Source: a virus. Taken from it: DNA of 39,262 nt. Of this stretch, positions 15,054 to 26,800 are shown in pieces; position 1 is the stretch's first letter; each line of letters starts with the position of its first letter. Under the pieces are notes generated by a model that saw nothing but the letters and a program-made list of their open reading frames with translations, ran no database searches and was not told where the DNA came from. The translations under genes were made by a program, and so were the position numbers. The DNA lies in IMG/VR virus record IMGVR_UViG_3300025769_000300, positions 1 to 39,262 of that record. One strand, 5' to 3'.

Positions 15054-18000
15054 ATGAGTAGACTAGATCTAACTCAGAAAATATCTCAAGAACTGATGGG
15101 GCTTCTTCCTGAATTTATAAGGGAAGACGCCCCTCTTTTTGAGCAATTTTTAAAAGCATATTTTGAATATCTCGATAGTGAAATCATTATTATAGATACA
15201 CAATCCGAGATAGACTTTGTTGGTCTTGAATCTGGTGGAGCCCTTTTATTTGAAGGTGCAACAACTGCACCGTCTCCAGATAAAGACACATCAAAAGTAG
15301 TAGCCGAATCTACTCCCAATAACCCATTTACCTTTGTATCTTCTTTAGAAGTTGGTGAATATATTTACGGTCAAACTACAGGTACTTTAGCCGAACTTGT
15401 TGTAATTAATCAAAGTATACTACATGTAAAGACAATATCAGGATACGGTTTTCTTGAAGGAGAAACCGTAGAAGGAAGAACATCTAGGCAGACATTTGTA
15501 GTAAAAACCTACAAAGAAAATACGATAAGAGCTAACAACAATCTATTAAATTATTCTGATATTGATAGAACAACAACAAACTTAATTGAATATTGGCAGA
15601 AAGATTTTATTCCTTCGTTGAACTTTGGTGATGTTCAAACTAATCGTTTAGCACTGAAGAACATTGGACAATTCTATAAGCAAAAGGGTAACATAGAATC
15701 TATAAAGTATATCTTAAGATTGATTTATGGTTCTGACTCAGAAATATTCTATCCAAATGAAGTAACTATGTACGCATCGACCTCTGATTACAGTCAGAGG
15801 AAACGTATGTCCATAGAAATGGTTAATTCTTTAAGGACACCAGAACCTACAGATAAAATAACTGAATATGATAATCTAGATAATATTGTTGCCCAATCAA
15901 TCATCGAATCAGTTTCATTTTTGGGAGATGGTTTATATTCGATTGATATCAATAGAGTTCTCAGTGATAATTTTACTATTAATTCATTAGTTAAGTTACA
16001 AGACCGTGACGGTATCACTGAATATGAAGCTTATGTTCGTGGTATAATGTCAGGTGTTCAAATTGGAGAAAGTTCAACTTATCTTTCTGATGAACAGGAT
16101 GTTGACAGTATTATCGTTTATGAAGATGATTCTGGTATCTTATTGGAAAAGAACTCCATTGGGACAAACTATAGAATAAACGATAAGATAAACTTCACTG
16201 CATCTAGAGATGACGATGGTGTTAGAGATGCAACAGGTTTTGTATCCGATTTGACATCTGGACCAGTAGAAGAAATTATAATCGCGGACCCTGGTTCAGG
16301 ATTCTTTTCCACATCGTTCATACCTATTGAATTCCCTGTAGAAAATTCATTTACTATTGCAATTACAGGGGAGTTGGACAGTGTAATACAGCCCGGTTTG
16401 AGAATTTTAGGTCTTGACGGACCTGCTAGAAAAATAGTATCAGTCGCAAACGATAGACAGTCTTTTACTCTAGACAGTAAAGTAACGTTAAAAGTTGGTG
16501 ATTCTATTCAGATAGAAACGCCTCAATATATTGTATTCGATAACAACAACACTGGTGGTGACGGCGCAGTTGGTCTTTTAGGTTCTGTAAGTGACCAAAT
16601 CATTCTTGAAAATGCCCCAGATATATTTGGTCAATATGAATTCTTTTCTGAAGCTGGTCAGACTATAATATCAGGTAAAGATAATTATGGTCGTAGATTG
16701 ATATTCGACAACAACACAGTTGAAGTTTGGGTTGATGAAATCTTAAGGCAAGAAAACGACAGCACTTATGGATACACAAAACAAAATGACAGAATTGTTT
16801 TTAATAATCCTCTGCAAGCCGGTCAAACAATTGACATATACCACGAATATAATTACTTAACATATGAAGATAATGGATACATTGGTTTAGAAAACGATTT
16901 TAAAGTTTTGACTGGAACTATAGACTTCACTTTAAGCTCAGACATTATTATTGGTACAAACACAATCTTCACTGAAGAGTTAAAAGTAGGTGACACATTA
17001 GTAGATTCTAATGGTTTAAAATATAAAATCGAACAAATCAACAATAATACCTCTGCAACATTAGTTGATGACGCTACTGTTACGCAAACAGAAACTAATG
17101 TAAAAAGAATAAGAGACGCTGGTGCTATCAGAAGTATCATACTACAAGACGCTGGGTATTCATATAAAACTGTACCTAGAGTTTTTCCTGGTGGTTACAT
17201 ATATTTCACCAATACATCTGATATTGATATCTTCCAAGAAAATGAAGTTATAACAGGTCAAAACTCTGGTGCACAATGTACTGTATTGAATATAGAAAAG
17301 AATAAAAGACGATTAGTTGTAAAGAAAGAAACTAATCAATCAGGGTCATTCTTATTCGGTGAAGCTATCCAAGGTAATGTTGGTAATCAATCTGTAATAC
17401 CATCTGGATTTAATATTGCTGCGGGAACTGGTGCAGAACTTTATGCATATGGTAGTAATATTGGTGGTGTCGCTGAAATCAATATCACCGACCAGGGTGG
17501 TAGATTCGATTCGTCTGGTCATCTGGATGAATCTTCCACATACAACATGGTTATACGAACACCATCATCTGCATTGAACAGAGACCAGGTATTTACTGGA
17601 AGAATATCAGGTGCCACTGGTAAAGTAATTTCATATGACTCAGACAGACATATTCTTTACTATACAGAATTGAACGGTAGTTTTCTATTCAACGAATACG
17701 TTGACTATGCATTAGTGGATGAATTCCAAATTCTCAAAGTTGATGAATTTAATGCTAGAGGTAAACTATCAACAAGGGCAGATGTAGAGAGACAACTGAC
17801 AGGTGATGCTGGTACAATAAGCTCAACAGGTTCAGTATTGCAAGACAGTTTATATTATCAAACACACTCTTATGTAATTAGAACTGCTGAATCCATCAAC
17901 GTTTATCGTTCTATTATTAAGGATTTGGTACATCCGTCAGGACATATTTTCTTTGGTGAAGTTTCTATCCAAAATCAGATTAGAGACTCCGCAATCGATA

Positions 18001-19331
18001 CCAAGTTCGAACCAACGATTATTATTAATGGGGACCCTGTTTTGGGAGTTCCGAATGCGTTTGAAAATTCCATTAGAATTTTCGAAATGTTTACACGGTT
18101 GGTCACACTCTGTACAGAGGATGGTGATAATGTATTGATGGAAAATGGAAGTAGGATATCAGTTTCTACCGATGACCAGATAAACATAATTAATGACCCT
18201 CTAACGGTTTTGAGAGACGCTAATGAACCTAAAGGACCAGAAGGCAAAAGAACAGGTCCCGATGTTGACCCAAGAACAGGTGAACCTTTAGCACCATATG
18301 AAATTGTTGATAGTATTCCAATTGGTGCAACCACAGAATACTATGACAGTGGTTACCGTAACCAACACTTCAATTTGAAAATTATATCCGCCTTTGCTAG
18401 TGCGGCCCAGAGGAACAGACTCGCTAATAGATATACAAATGTCAGTCCTGATACTCTAGAATACATCTCACAAAAACCATATATTTCTTTAACTGGAGAT
18501 GTGCAAGAAGGTGATTTCCCAGTACTTACTCACAACGGATTTAGTGACCCACAAAGAGATTTTGGTGGTGGTCTAACTGCTTTGAGTTTGGATATGCCAA
18601 ACCCTGTAACTGAAGGTGAACCAACAAACTCATACCCAAGAAACAGTTCTGGTTCAGGTAAGAACCGTTTCGGTGGTGTTGATGGATACTTTATTCCTGA
18701 AACACGTAAACTTGCAACTCAAGGTAAAATTTTATCTTACAGTGTTAGAGGTGAGGAAGGATTTATCTACGAGGATGGTGGATATATAGAACAAGAATTA
18801 GAATATGGATATATGAGACTGGAAGAACGGCGTGATGCTGAAGTTAAAGGTATCTTTGGTGATGTCATTCTTTTAGAAGATGAGTCTGGTTCTGTCTTAG
18901 TTGAAACCGATACCATAGAACAACCAGCTGGACATCTAATATCGGAACGTTCATATTCCAACGAAGGTCATTACATTTATACCGAAGATGGTTTTACAAT
19001 ATGCACTGAAGATAACGAAAGAATTATAAATGAATTAGGTTCTCAAGGTTCAATATCTTCATTTGTTCCATTAGGGACATCTGTTGGTAGTCTAAATAGA
19101 ATAGCTGGACAAAGAACGTACAGAATTTCTTATTATATACAGCAAGAAAATAGTGACAATATTATCTTAGAAGATGGTATTGGCACAATATTATCCGAAT
19201 CGTCAGAATCGGAAGGTTTAACACTAAACCAATTGGGCCAGTTGTTCGATTGGAGAATATCAGATTTTCAAAGTCATAGTAGACAGAGAACTTATGTCAC
19301 TTATGGTTCATACGTTGTATCTGGTGCATAA
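15054..19331 (+). CDS. 7: gp7-like baseplate wedge subunit (1425 aa)
   Basis: Placed between gp6 and gp8, with the N-terminal signature LLPEFIREDAPLFEQFLKAY and later NLIEYWQKDFIPS, then KNIGQFYKQKGNIESIKYIL, typical of gp7 in T4-like phages. T4 gp7 has 1032 residues; this protein is about 390 longer, mostly in Asp/Gly-rich beta repeats in the middle and C-terminal parts. Acidic hairpin-like motifs of the form EDxSGxxLxE recur near nt 16110-16160, 18110-18170, 18760-18910 and 19150-19210. The conserved C-terminal region has HNGFSDPQRDFGGG and KNRFGGVDGYFIPETRKLA. GAGG upstream of the ATG serves as ribosome site. Confidence 0.9.
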   Translation: MSRLDLTQKISQELMGLLPEFIREDAPLFEQFLKAYFEYLDSEIIIIDTQSEIDFVGLESGGALLFEGATTAPSPDKDTSKVVAESTPNNPFTFVSSLEVGEYIYGQTTGTLAELVVINQSILHVKTISGYGFLEGETVEGRTSRQTFVVKTYKENTIRANNNLLNYSDIDRTTTNLIEYWQKDFIPSLNFGDVQTNRLALKNIGQFYKQKGNIESIKYILRLIYGSDSEIFYPNEVTMYASTSDYSQRKRMSIEMVNSLRTPEPTDKITEYDNLDNIVAQSIIESVSFLGDGLYSIDINRVLSDNFTINSLVKLQDRDGITEYEAYVRGIMSGVQIGESSTYLSDEQDVDSIIVYEDDSGILLEKNSIGTNYRINDKINFTASRDDDGVRDATGFVSDLTSGPVEEIIIADPGSGFFSTSFIPIEFPVENSFTIAITGELDSVIQPGLRILGLDGPARKIVSVANDRQSFTLDSKVTLKVGDSIQIETPQYIVFDNNNTGGDGAVGLLGSVSDQIILENAPDIFGQYEFFSEAGQTIISGKDNYGRRLIFDNNTVEVWVDEILRQENDSTYGYTKQNDRIVFNNPLQAGQTIDIYHEYNYLTYEDNGYIGLENDFKVLTGTIDFTLSSDIIIGTNTIFTEELKVGDTLVDSNGLKYKIEQINNNTSATLVDDATVTQTETNVKRIRDAGAIRSIILQDAGYSYKTVPRVFPGGYIYFTNTSDIDIFQENEVITGQNSGAQCTVLNIEKNKRRLVVKKETNQSGSFLFGEAIQGNVGNQSVIPSGFNIAAGTGAELYAYGSNIGGVAEINITDQGGRFDSSGHLDESSTYNMVIRTPSSALNRDQVFTGRISGATGKVISYDSDRHILYYTELNGSFLFNEYVDYALVDEFQILKVDEFNARGKLSTRADVERQLTGDAGTISSTGSVLQDSLYYQTHSYVIRTAESINVYRSIIKDLVHPSGHIFFGEVSIQNQIRDSAIDTKFEPTIIINGDPVLGVPNAFENSIRIFEMFTRLVTLCTEDGDNVLMENGSRISVSTDDQINIINDPLTVLRDANEPKGPEGKRTGPDVDPRTGEPLAPYEIVDSIPIGATTEYYDSGYRNQHFNLKIISAFASAAQRNRLANRYTNVSPDTLEYISQKPYISLTGDVQEGDFPVLTHNGFSDPQRDFGGGLTALSLDMPNPVTEGEPTNSYPRNSSGSGKNRFGGVDGYFIPETRKLATQGKILSYSVRGEEGFIYEDGGYIEQELEYGYMRLEERRDAEVKGIFGDVILLEDESGSVLVETDTIEQPAGHLISERSYSNEGHYIYTEDGFTICTEDNERIINELGSQGSISSFVPLGTSVGSLNRIAGQRTYRISYYIQQENSDNIILEDGIGTILSESSESEGLTLNQLGQLFDWRISDFQSHSRQRTYVTYGSYVVSGA

Positions 19332-19334
19332 ATA
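19327..19334 (+). promoter_or_regulatory. Late promoter-like box CATAAATA upstream of gp8
   Basis: CATAAATA (NATAAATA) overlaps the gp7 stop and ends 33 bases before the gp8 ATG at 19368, with a GGAG ribosome site between. The spacing matches that of the gp48 promoter (30 bases). Confidence 0.5.
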
Positions 19335-19367
19335 ATTCTAAACACAATTTCATGGAGAAATTTTTAA

Positions 19368-20837
19368 ATGGCTGCAATCATTTCCTCGAAGTTTCGTACA
19401 CATAACGCGAAACAATTTAAAGAAGATTTTGGGGAGAACGTATCCTCAACTTATATTTTCATTGGTAGGTCATATTCATGGTCTAACGATAGTGACCCAC
19501 CCGCTCCGGCCAACTCTGTTGGTGAGGAACACGAAGCATTTGATGATATGATTGCACTGAAAAAGGTCTCATCTGCTGATGTTTCTCATGGATTGACTAG
19601 ATATGATTGGACTCTTAACACAATCTATGATGAGTACGATCATACTATCAGTGCAACGAGTCCTTCTTCTGCAACTTCAGCGACTTCTGTTTACGATTCA
19701 CGTTTCTATGTTGTTACAGATGAGTATAATGTATATAAGTGTATTCGAATGGGCAGAGATTCAGCTGGCACTGCCGTTGCATCTACAACAAAACCAACTG
19801 GTACAAGTTCTACTCAGTTAGTTTTCGGTTCTGAAGGCGGTGGCGGTGGATTACCGTATATCTGGAAATATATGTATTCTATTTCTGCGGCCGATACTAT
19901 TAAATTTGTGACTAATGACTTCATTCCAGTAAAAACTTTAGGTGCAAAAGCTTCAATTAACGGAACTGGTACAAACGGTGAACTTGGAAGTAGTGCAACT
20001 GATGATGGTACATCACTTTGGGATGTGGAAAATGATTCTGTCGATGGCGCAATCTATCATTATAGAATTCTTGATGGTGGTAGCGGATACACAAATGGTA
20101 CTTACGACATCAACGTAGATGGAGATGGTTCTGGTGCAGTTGTTAGGGTGGAAATTGCATCTAATACAATTAACCAAGTTTATGCGTTAGATGCAGCTTC
20201 ATACGGTTCTGGTTATCGTAGAGCGACTGTTGACACATCATCTCTTCCTGCTGGTAATAGTGGGGTAATTTTACCAATCTTATCACCTATTAATGGACAT
20301 GGAGCTGACCCAGTTGAAGAACTTGGTGGAAACTTTGTTATTGTAAACTCAAGACTTGAGTTTGCTGAAGGTGCTGGTGATTTCCCGACAGATAACGATT
20401 TCCGCAGAATTGGATTGTTACAAGACCCATTTGTAGTTGGTCAGACAACACTAGCTACTGGTGATAACTATGCAGCATATTTTAAAATGGTTGTTAGTTC
20501 AACTGCACAGCTGACTGTTGATGACATCATATTCAATGCATCTTCAAATGGTTCTGGTGTTGCAGCATCTAGAATTATATCTATTAATGCTTCTTCTAGA
20601 GAAGTTTCACATGTACCCATTGCTAATAGTGGTGGTTCCTATGTCAACTTTGTGAATGGAGATTCAGTCTATTTGAATGGTGTGCAAGTCGCGACTGTTG
20701 ATAATCCAAATGGAATTAACGCAGCTTTCCCAGAAATCCAAAGATTCAGTGGTAACATTATGTACTTAGAAAATCGTGGTGCGGTAACACGCGCAGCTGA
20801 CCAGATTGAGGATATTAAATTAATTATTGAGATGTAA
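19368..20837 (+). CDS. 8: gp8-like baseplate wedge subunit
   Basis: 489 residues against 334 in T4. Family blocks at the N-terminus: SKFRTHNAKQFKEDF, STYIFIGRSYSWSNDSDPP, then LTRYDWT...YDEYD and a F.V.TDEYNVYKC motif. The additional length is Gly/Ser-rich beta sequence, including a GGSGYTNGTYDINVDGDGSG stretch of a type common in marine phage virion proteins. gp8 forms the outer wedge that binds gp7 and gp10 in T4. A GGAG ribosome site lies 10 bases before the ATG. Confidence 0.9.
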   Translation: MAAIISSKFRTHNAKQFKEDFGENVSSTYIFIGRSYSWSNDSDPPAPANSVGEEHEAFDDMIALKKVSSADVSHGLTRYDWTLNTIYDEYDHTISATSPSSATSATSVYDSRFYVVTDEYNVYKCIRMGRDSAGTAVASTTKPTGTSSTQLVFGSEGGGGGLPYIWKYMYSISAADTIKFVTNDFIPVKTLGAKASINGTGTNGELGSSATDDGTSLWDVENDSVDGAIYHYRILDGGSGYTNGTYDINVDGDGSGAVVRVEIASNTINQVYALDAASYGSGYRRATVDTSSLPAGNSGVILPILSPINGHGADPVEELGGNFVIVNSRLEFAEGAGDFPTDNDFRRIGLLQDPFVVGQTTLATGDNYAAYFKMVVSSTAQLTVDDIIFNASSNGSGVAASRIISINASSREVSHVPIANSGGSYVNFVNGDSVYLNGVQVATVDNPNGINAAFPEIQRFSGNIMYLENRGAVTRAADQIEDIKLIIEM

Positions 20838-20881
20838 TTAAATTTCAATTGTTTCGGTTTAAGAAAAGAGCTTGAGGAAAA

Positions 20882-23800
20882 ATGGTAGAAAAAACTAATT
20901 TAAATGTTTCGCCTTATTATGACGATTATGACGAGGATAAGAATTATCATAAAATTCTCTATCGCGCAGGAAGACCAATTCAAGCTCGTGAATTGACGCA
21001 AACTCAGTCTATATTACAGAATCAGATTGAAAAATTTGGAGGACATTTTTTCAAGGAAGGTTCCATTGTTCAAGGTGCACAATTAGATATCAATTCTAAT
21101 ACTTTTTATGTAAAAGTAGAATCATCTAACCCAAATTCTAATGGTGATTCTAACGTCAACACATACTTGTCTGATTTTGTTGGTAAGTTTTTAAGAGGCC
21201 AAACAACAGGTGTTATCCTGAAGGTTTCTGATTTCAGTGAACAGACAACATCTGACCCAGCTACACTTTTTGGTAATTTCATCACCCAAGGTACGGATGC
21301 TTTCAACTCTTTCGGTTTTATAGGTAATGAGGTGTTGGAAGAAGTTACTTTAAACTCTGATGGGGTACCAACTGTCAATGCTGGTAACAACAATCAATTT
21401 CAGATACCCGAGTTTATTAAAACTAACCCATCTGTTGGCCGTTCACTTTCAGCTCAAATTTCTGAAGGTTTAGTCTACACTAGAGGTTTTTTTGTATCTG
21501 TTCCTAAACAATCAATTATCTTAGAAAAATACACAGCAAGGGGGACTTATAAGGTAGGTCTCTCAATAACGGAAACAAAAATTTCTTCAGCTGATGACGT
21601 GTCTTTGAATGATAACTCTCAAGGTACAAGTAATGAAAACGCACCTGGAGCAGATAGACTTAAGATTAGTTTGACTTTATCCAAAGAACAAATCTCTACG
21701 GTAGAAAATCTTAATTTTATTGAGATGGGCCGTGTCCTTCAAGGTAAAGTTAGAAGTGGTGTCAAAAAATCCGTCTATGGAGAGTTTGAAAACACTTTAG
21801 CTAAACGTACTTATGATGCTAATGGTGACTTTGTTGTACAAAAATTTGTAGGTACAACGAGAGAACACCTGAACACAGGAACAAATAATGGTGTTTACGA
21901 AGCCGATGACGGTGGTCTTGAAAAGAATTTTGTTCTGGAAATTAGTAAAGGACAAGCATATGTAAAGGGTTATGATATTACAAAAATCTCAACTGAATTT
22001 GTGACGTTGAATAAAGCTCGAACTACAGCATCTCTAGAAGGTGCATCTACATCTGTTAGACTTGGAAATAATATCAAAATTACAAATACCCATTCTATGC
22101 CAGATTTGGGTAGTGAGACAACATCCACCAACACTTTCGGTGTTCTTAAATTCTATGATGGGACAATTTCAACACCTGGTGTTGCATCATCCTCGAATAT
22201 GATTGGATACGGCCGTGTTAGGGACGTTTCATTATCAGATGGTACTGACACATCTGGAATTTATGACGATACTTCTGTTTTCAATTTAAGTTGTTTTGAC
22301 ATTAAGATGTTCACTAAATTGACAGGAACTACTTCTACTGCAACATTCGAGGCTGGAGATAAAGTTACTGGTGCCACATCTGGGGCTACAGGTATTGTAT
22401 CGGAAGATGTACTTTCTGGTGGTTCAGAAATATATGTACATGACGTAGTAGGTACATTTCAAGTTGGTGAATCAGTCAATGCAAGGACAAATACCGCAAC
22501 TATAGCTACGACTACAGCGGTACGTTCGTATAATATTGACAGAGTGCGTTCAGTTTTTGCATCAACTGCATCTGGTGGTACTAATTTTACTGCTGACTTA
22601 GTTTTAGATTCTAATGTCGTTCTTACTGGTACCATTACTTTAACAAACGGTAATGCAACAATGTCTGGTTTTCTGACTAGATTTGTTTCAGAGTTAAAGG
22701 AAGGTGATATTATTGTTGGTGGTGATGGTACAGAGGCAATTGTATCATCTGTTACTGATGGCACAACTGTAACACTAACTGCACCATATTCAGGCTCAAA
22801 TTTTTCTGGTAACGTAACCAGAAAAAGAACTAAAATAGATAAGCAAAGTCAGACTGCAAATATTTTTGCTTTCCCCAGAGATTACGTTTCAACTAGTAGT
22901 GTTGGAAGTAATACTTTTAGAAAACAAGAAATTGTTACAATAAGTGGTGGTCAGTTTATTGTAGAAACGGGTTTAGCGAATACGGAATTAGGTTCAGTTA
23001 GTGACCCCAATTCATTTATTATATCAGTGTTAACTGCTGGTTCAGGTAGTTCACCTTTACTTGCTGCTGGTGATGTTATTGATTTGACTGACCCTAGTTG
23101 GACAAAATCTGTCACAACAGGTGGTGGTGGTGTTGGTGAAAAAGTTACTGTATCGAGTGGAAGTAATATTAATGCTGATGATAACAATGCTCAACTTCTA
23201 GTTACTTATACTGTTGATTACACAAATCAGACAAGAAGGTCTAAAACATTACGTGAAGCTAGATGTTTGTCATTTGAATCTTCAAATTCGTCTGGGGTGT
23301 TTTACGGTACTGCATACGACCATAAAGATTTGTGTTTAGGTGTTTCTGATGTATTCAGAATCAGGGGTGTCTTTGAGGGAGTTGGTGGTTCTACACCTCT
23401 TCCACCTAGTGCACAGTTTTTAGACCCTTCAGCTGTCTTCTCAACCTTTGAAATTGTTGTTGGTCAAACAACAGGCGTTCAAGCTAAAGTCATAAAATAC
23501 GATGCATTAGGCCGTACTTATTTTTACTACTTAAACGAAGGTGAGTCGTTCAATGAGGGAGAATTTATTGTAGGACAACTTTCAAAAGCACAAGCTGAAA
23601 TTAATGGTCTTAGTGCGGGTTCACCCAATATAGCCTCTCGATACTTTTTTGACAATGGACAGAGAGATGGATTTTATGATTTATCCAAACTGACTCTTAA
23701 ACCTGGTTCACCCTCACCAAACAATCCTATTTTAGTTTTGTTTGATTATTTCACAGCTTCTGGTGGTGACTTTTATGATGTTGGTTCTTATTCGGGTATT

Positions 23801-26800
23801 GATTATTCAGAAATTCCTGTTTATTCACCAAACAAAGTTGACCTTGGTGGTCTAGAACCAGATGGTCAATTTGAATTATCTGATGCTGTCGATTGTAGAC
23901 CATCTGTTGGCCAGGTTTTGGGATTGAGTACATTTTCATCCAATAACCCAGACCCAGAATCACCTCTTAATATTTCTGACAATGTTGGTTCTGGTGCTCG
24001 ATACGCACCTTTTAGTTATGAAAATGGTAGGTCTTTTGCATCAACTAGACCAAACATCACAGTAACAGGTTCATCACCTATCCACACCCCTGTTACAGGA
24101 ACTAGTTTCAATAGTGATATTGAATTTTATGTTGCTAGAATAGATAGGGTATTCTTGAACAAGCAAGGTAAGTTCCAAATATCAAAAGGTGTTCCCGCAA
24201 TCACACCACAAAGACCTGGTGTAATTAATGATGCCATTGAATTATATGAAATTTATGTACCTGCGTATACGAAAAATTTAGCCAATGTATCTATAAAAAC
24301 TAAAGATTACAAACGTTATACGATGAAAGACATTGACCGTATAAACAAACGTTTGACAAATCTGGAACAGGTTACTGCACTTTCTCTTCTCGAATCTGAA
24401 GCACTATCAAAGCAGATTCTAGATGGAGATGGATTGGACCGATTTAAGTCTGGTTTTGTAGTAGATAATTTCAATAATCACGGTATAGGTGATGTATTGC
24501 ATCCTGATTATTCCTGCTCTATCGATGCTAAAAGAGGACAAGTCAGACCGGCCGGAGCAACAGTTAATGTTGATTTGAAAATGAATCATGCATTATCCAA
24601 AAACTTGTTCTGGCATTCAGACAACATTGTCACTTTACCATACGGTGTTATCAATTACATTGAAGCAGATAAAGCATCTAGGTCTATTAGTGTAAACCCA
24701 TACACAGTTTATGACTACAAAGGTAAAATGAAACTAAGCCCTTCGCAGGATTTATGGTTTGATATAACCGAAACTGAAACTGCCAAAACTGGTAATACAT
24801 TATACGATGCAGTTTTTGTTAAGTCTTCTGCTGAAGCTCAAACTTTAGGTGTTGAAGATGGGGAATTGATGTCTACGGTTTGGGGTGGTTGGCAGACAGA
24901 TTGGTCTGGTTCTCCTTCTGAAACTATAGAAACTACAAATATTGCTGGTGGATGGGATGGTGACCCAACTCAAGCTGGTAATTGGGTTCAGGGAACAACA
25001 ATTAATAGAACCATAACTGAACAAGTTGAGGGTCAAAGTAGGAATGGTATTCAAACTTCTGTAGTTGAAAACTCAACCACAGAGACAGGAAACAGTCGTT
25101 TGAAATCTGGTGAACTTCAACAGTATATGAGAGAAAACCAAATCTTTGTAACTGTTGATGGTCTCAAACCAAATACAAATCACTTTACATTCTTTGATAA
25201 TATCGATGTCAATAATTATTGTCAACCTTTAACATCATCATTCTCCACTAGAAATACGACAGTGATTGGCGATGGTTTGAGGTCTGATAGTAAAGGTACA
25301 TTGTCATTCATATTCCACTTACCCAAAACAAAAAAATTAAAGTTTAAAACCGGGCAAAGAATGTTAAAGGTGACTTCAAGTTACTATGACTTGAATAACC
25401 CATCATCGGTAGCAGTTAGTGAATACAGGTCAGATGGAACACTTTTAACTCAGGATACTGAAATTGTTACCACTCGAACCGTAACGTATGTTAATGAAGT
25501 TGTTTCAGAAACGCAACAGATAACGTCAACATCTGAATCTATTGCAACTGAACCCTATGGTGTGTCTACAAACTCTGTAGACGTTCCTGCGGATACTTAC
25601 AACATAACAAACGTTTATAATGATTATACGATTGTTAATCCGACTGAACCTGAACCAACACCTCCACCCGAAGTTGTAGATGTGGAAGAAGTCATTCCAC
25701 CAAATAATCAAAATACAGGTGGTGCTGAACTTGAGAATCCTGGAGATTCGGGCGATAACATTGTTGAAACTATTGCAAATGATACAAACAACCTTTCTGT
25801 AGGTGTTGTTCTTGGTGGTCAATCGAATTTTGTTGGTGGAACCATTCCTATATCATACTGCTTCACTGATGGAACATGCGACAGAGATAATGACGTGTAT
25901 GAACCAACTAGTGGGGCAGTTGAACCTGTAGCTACTGTTTATAATGTCACTTACGAGGGTTCAGATTGGGAAACTGGTGATGTTCCAAATTATGTTAATG
26001 AAGCTGATATTATTGCAGCAGCTGCAGCTTGGTCAAATGGTACATCTGTTACTGTTGAACCAACTTATAATACTGCTGGTACTGCTATTACTGCACAAGC
26101 AACAACTACTGTGTCATCAGCACCAGCTGGAATTAGTTCACCGGATTCAATTTCTACGAGAATACAATCCTTTAGTGGCGAAGATTATTTTAGAGACTGG
26201 AAAGAATCAAACGAGAGAGGGTTTTGTTATGTTGACCCATTAGCACAGTCATTTTTGGTAACACAGCAAGGTGGTATTTTTTTACATGATGTTGAAGTTT
26301 ACTTTTCAAAGAAAGACCAAAGTGGTGCTACAATTACCTGTGAAATTAGAAATATGGTTAATGGTCATCCTGGTAATAAAATTATAGATTATGTTTCACT
26401 TAGACCAGGAAGTGTTAATGTTTCAGATAATGCTACGGCATCAACAAAATTCAAATTTCTCTCTCCTGTTAAACTGGAACAGAATGAAGAGTATTGCTTT
26501 GTTTTAATATCTCCATCGGCGGATTATGAAGTATGGCACTCACGTATTGGTGAAGCTGATATAACTACAGGTCAACAAATTTCATCACAACCATATCTTG
26601 GTTCAATGTTTAAGTCACAGAACACTAAAACATGGACACCAGAACAAACTGATGATATTAAGTTTAGATTGAATATATGCAACTTCAACCGAAACATGGT
26701 TGGATATATGAGATTGGAAAACAAGGATGTCACTTGGAAGAGGTTGAAGAGAAATCCGATAGAAACATTCCAAGGTCAGAACTATGTCAAGATAAACTCA

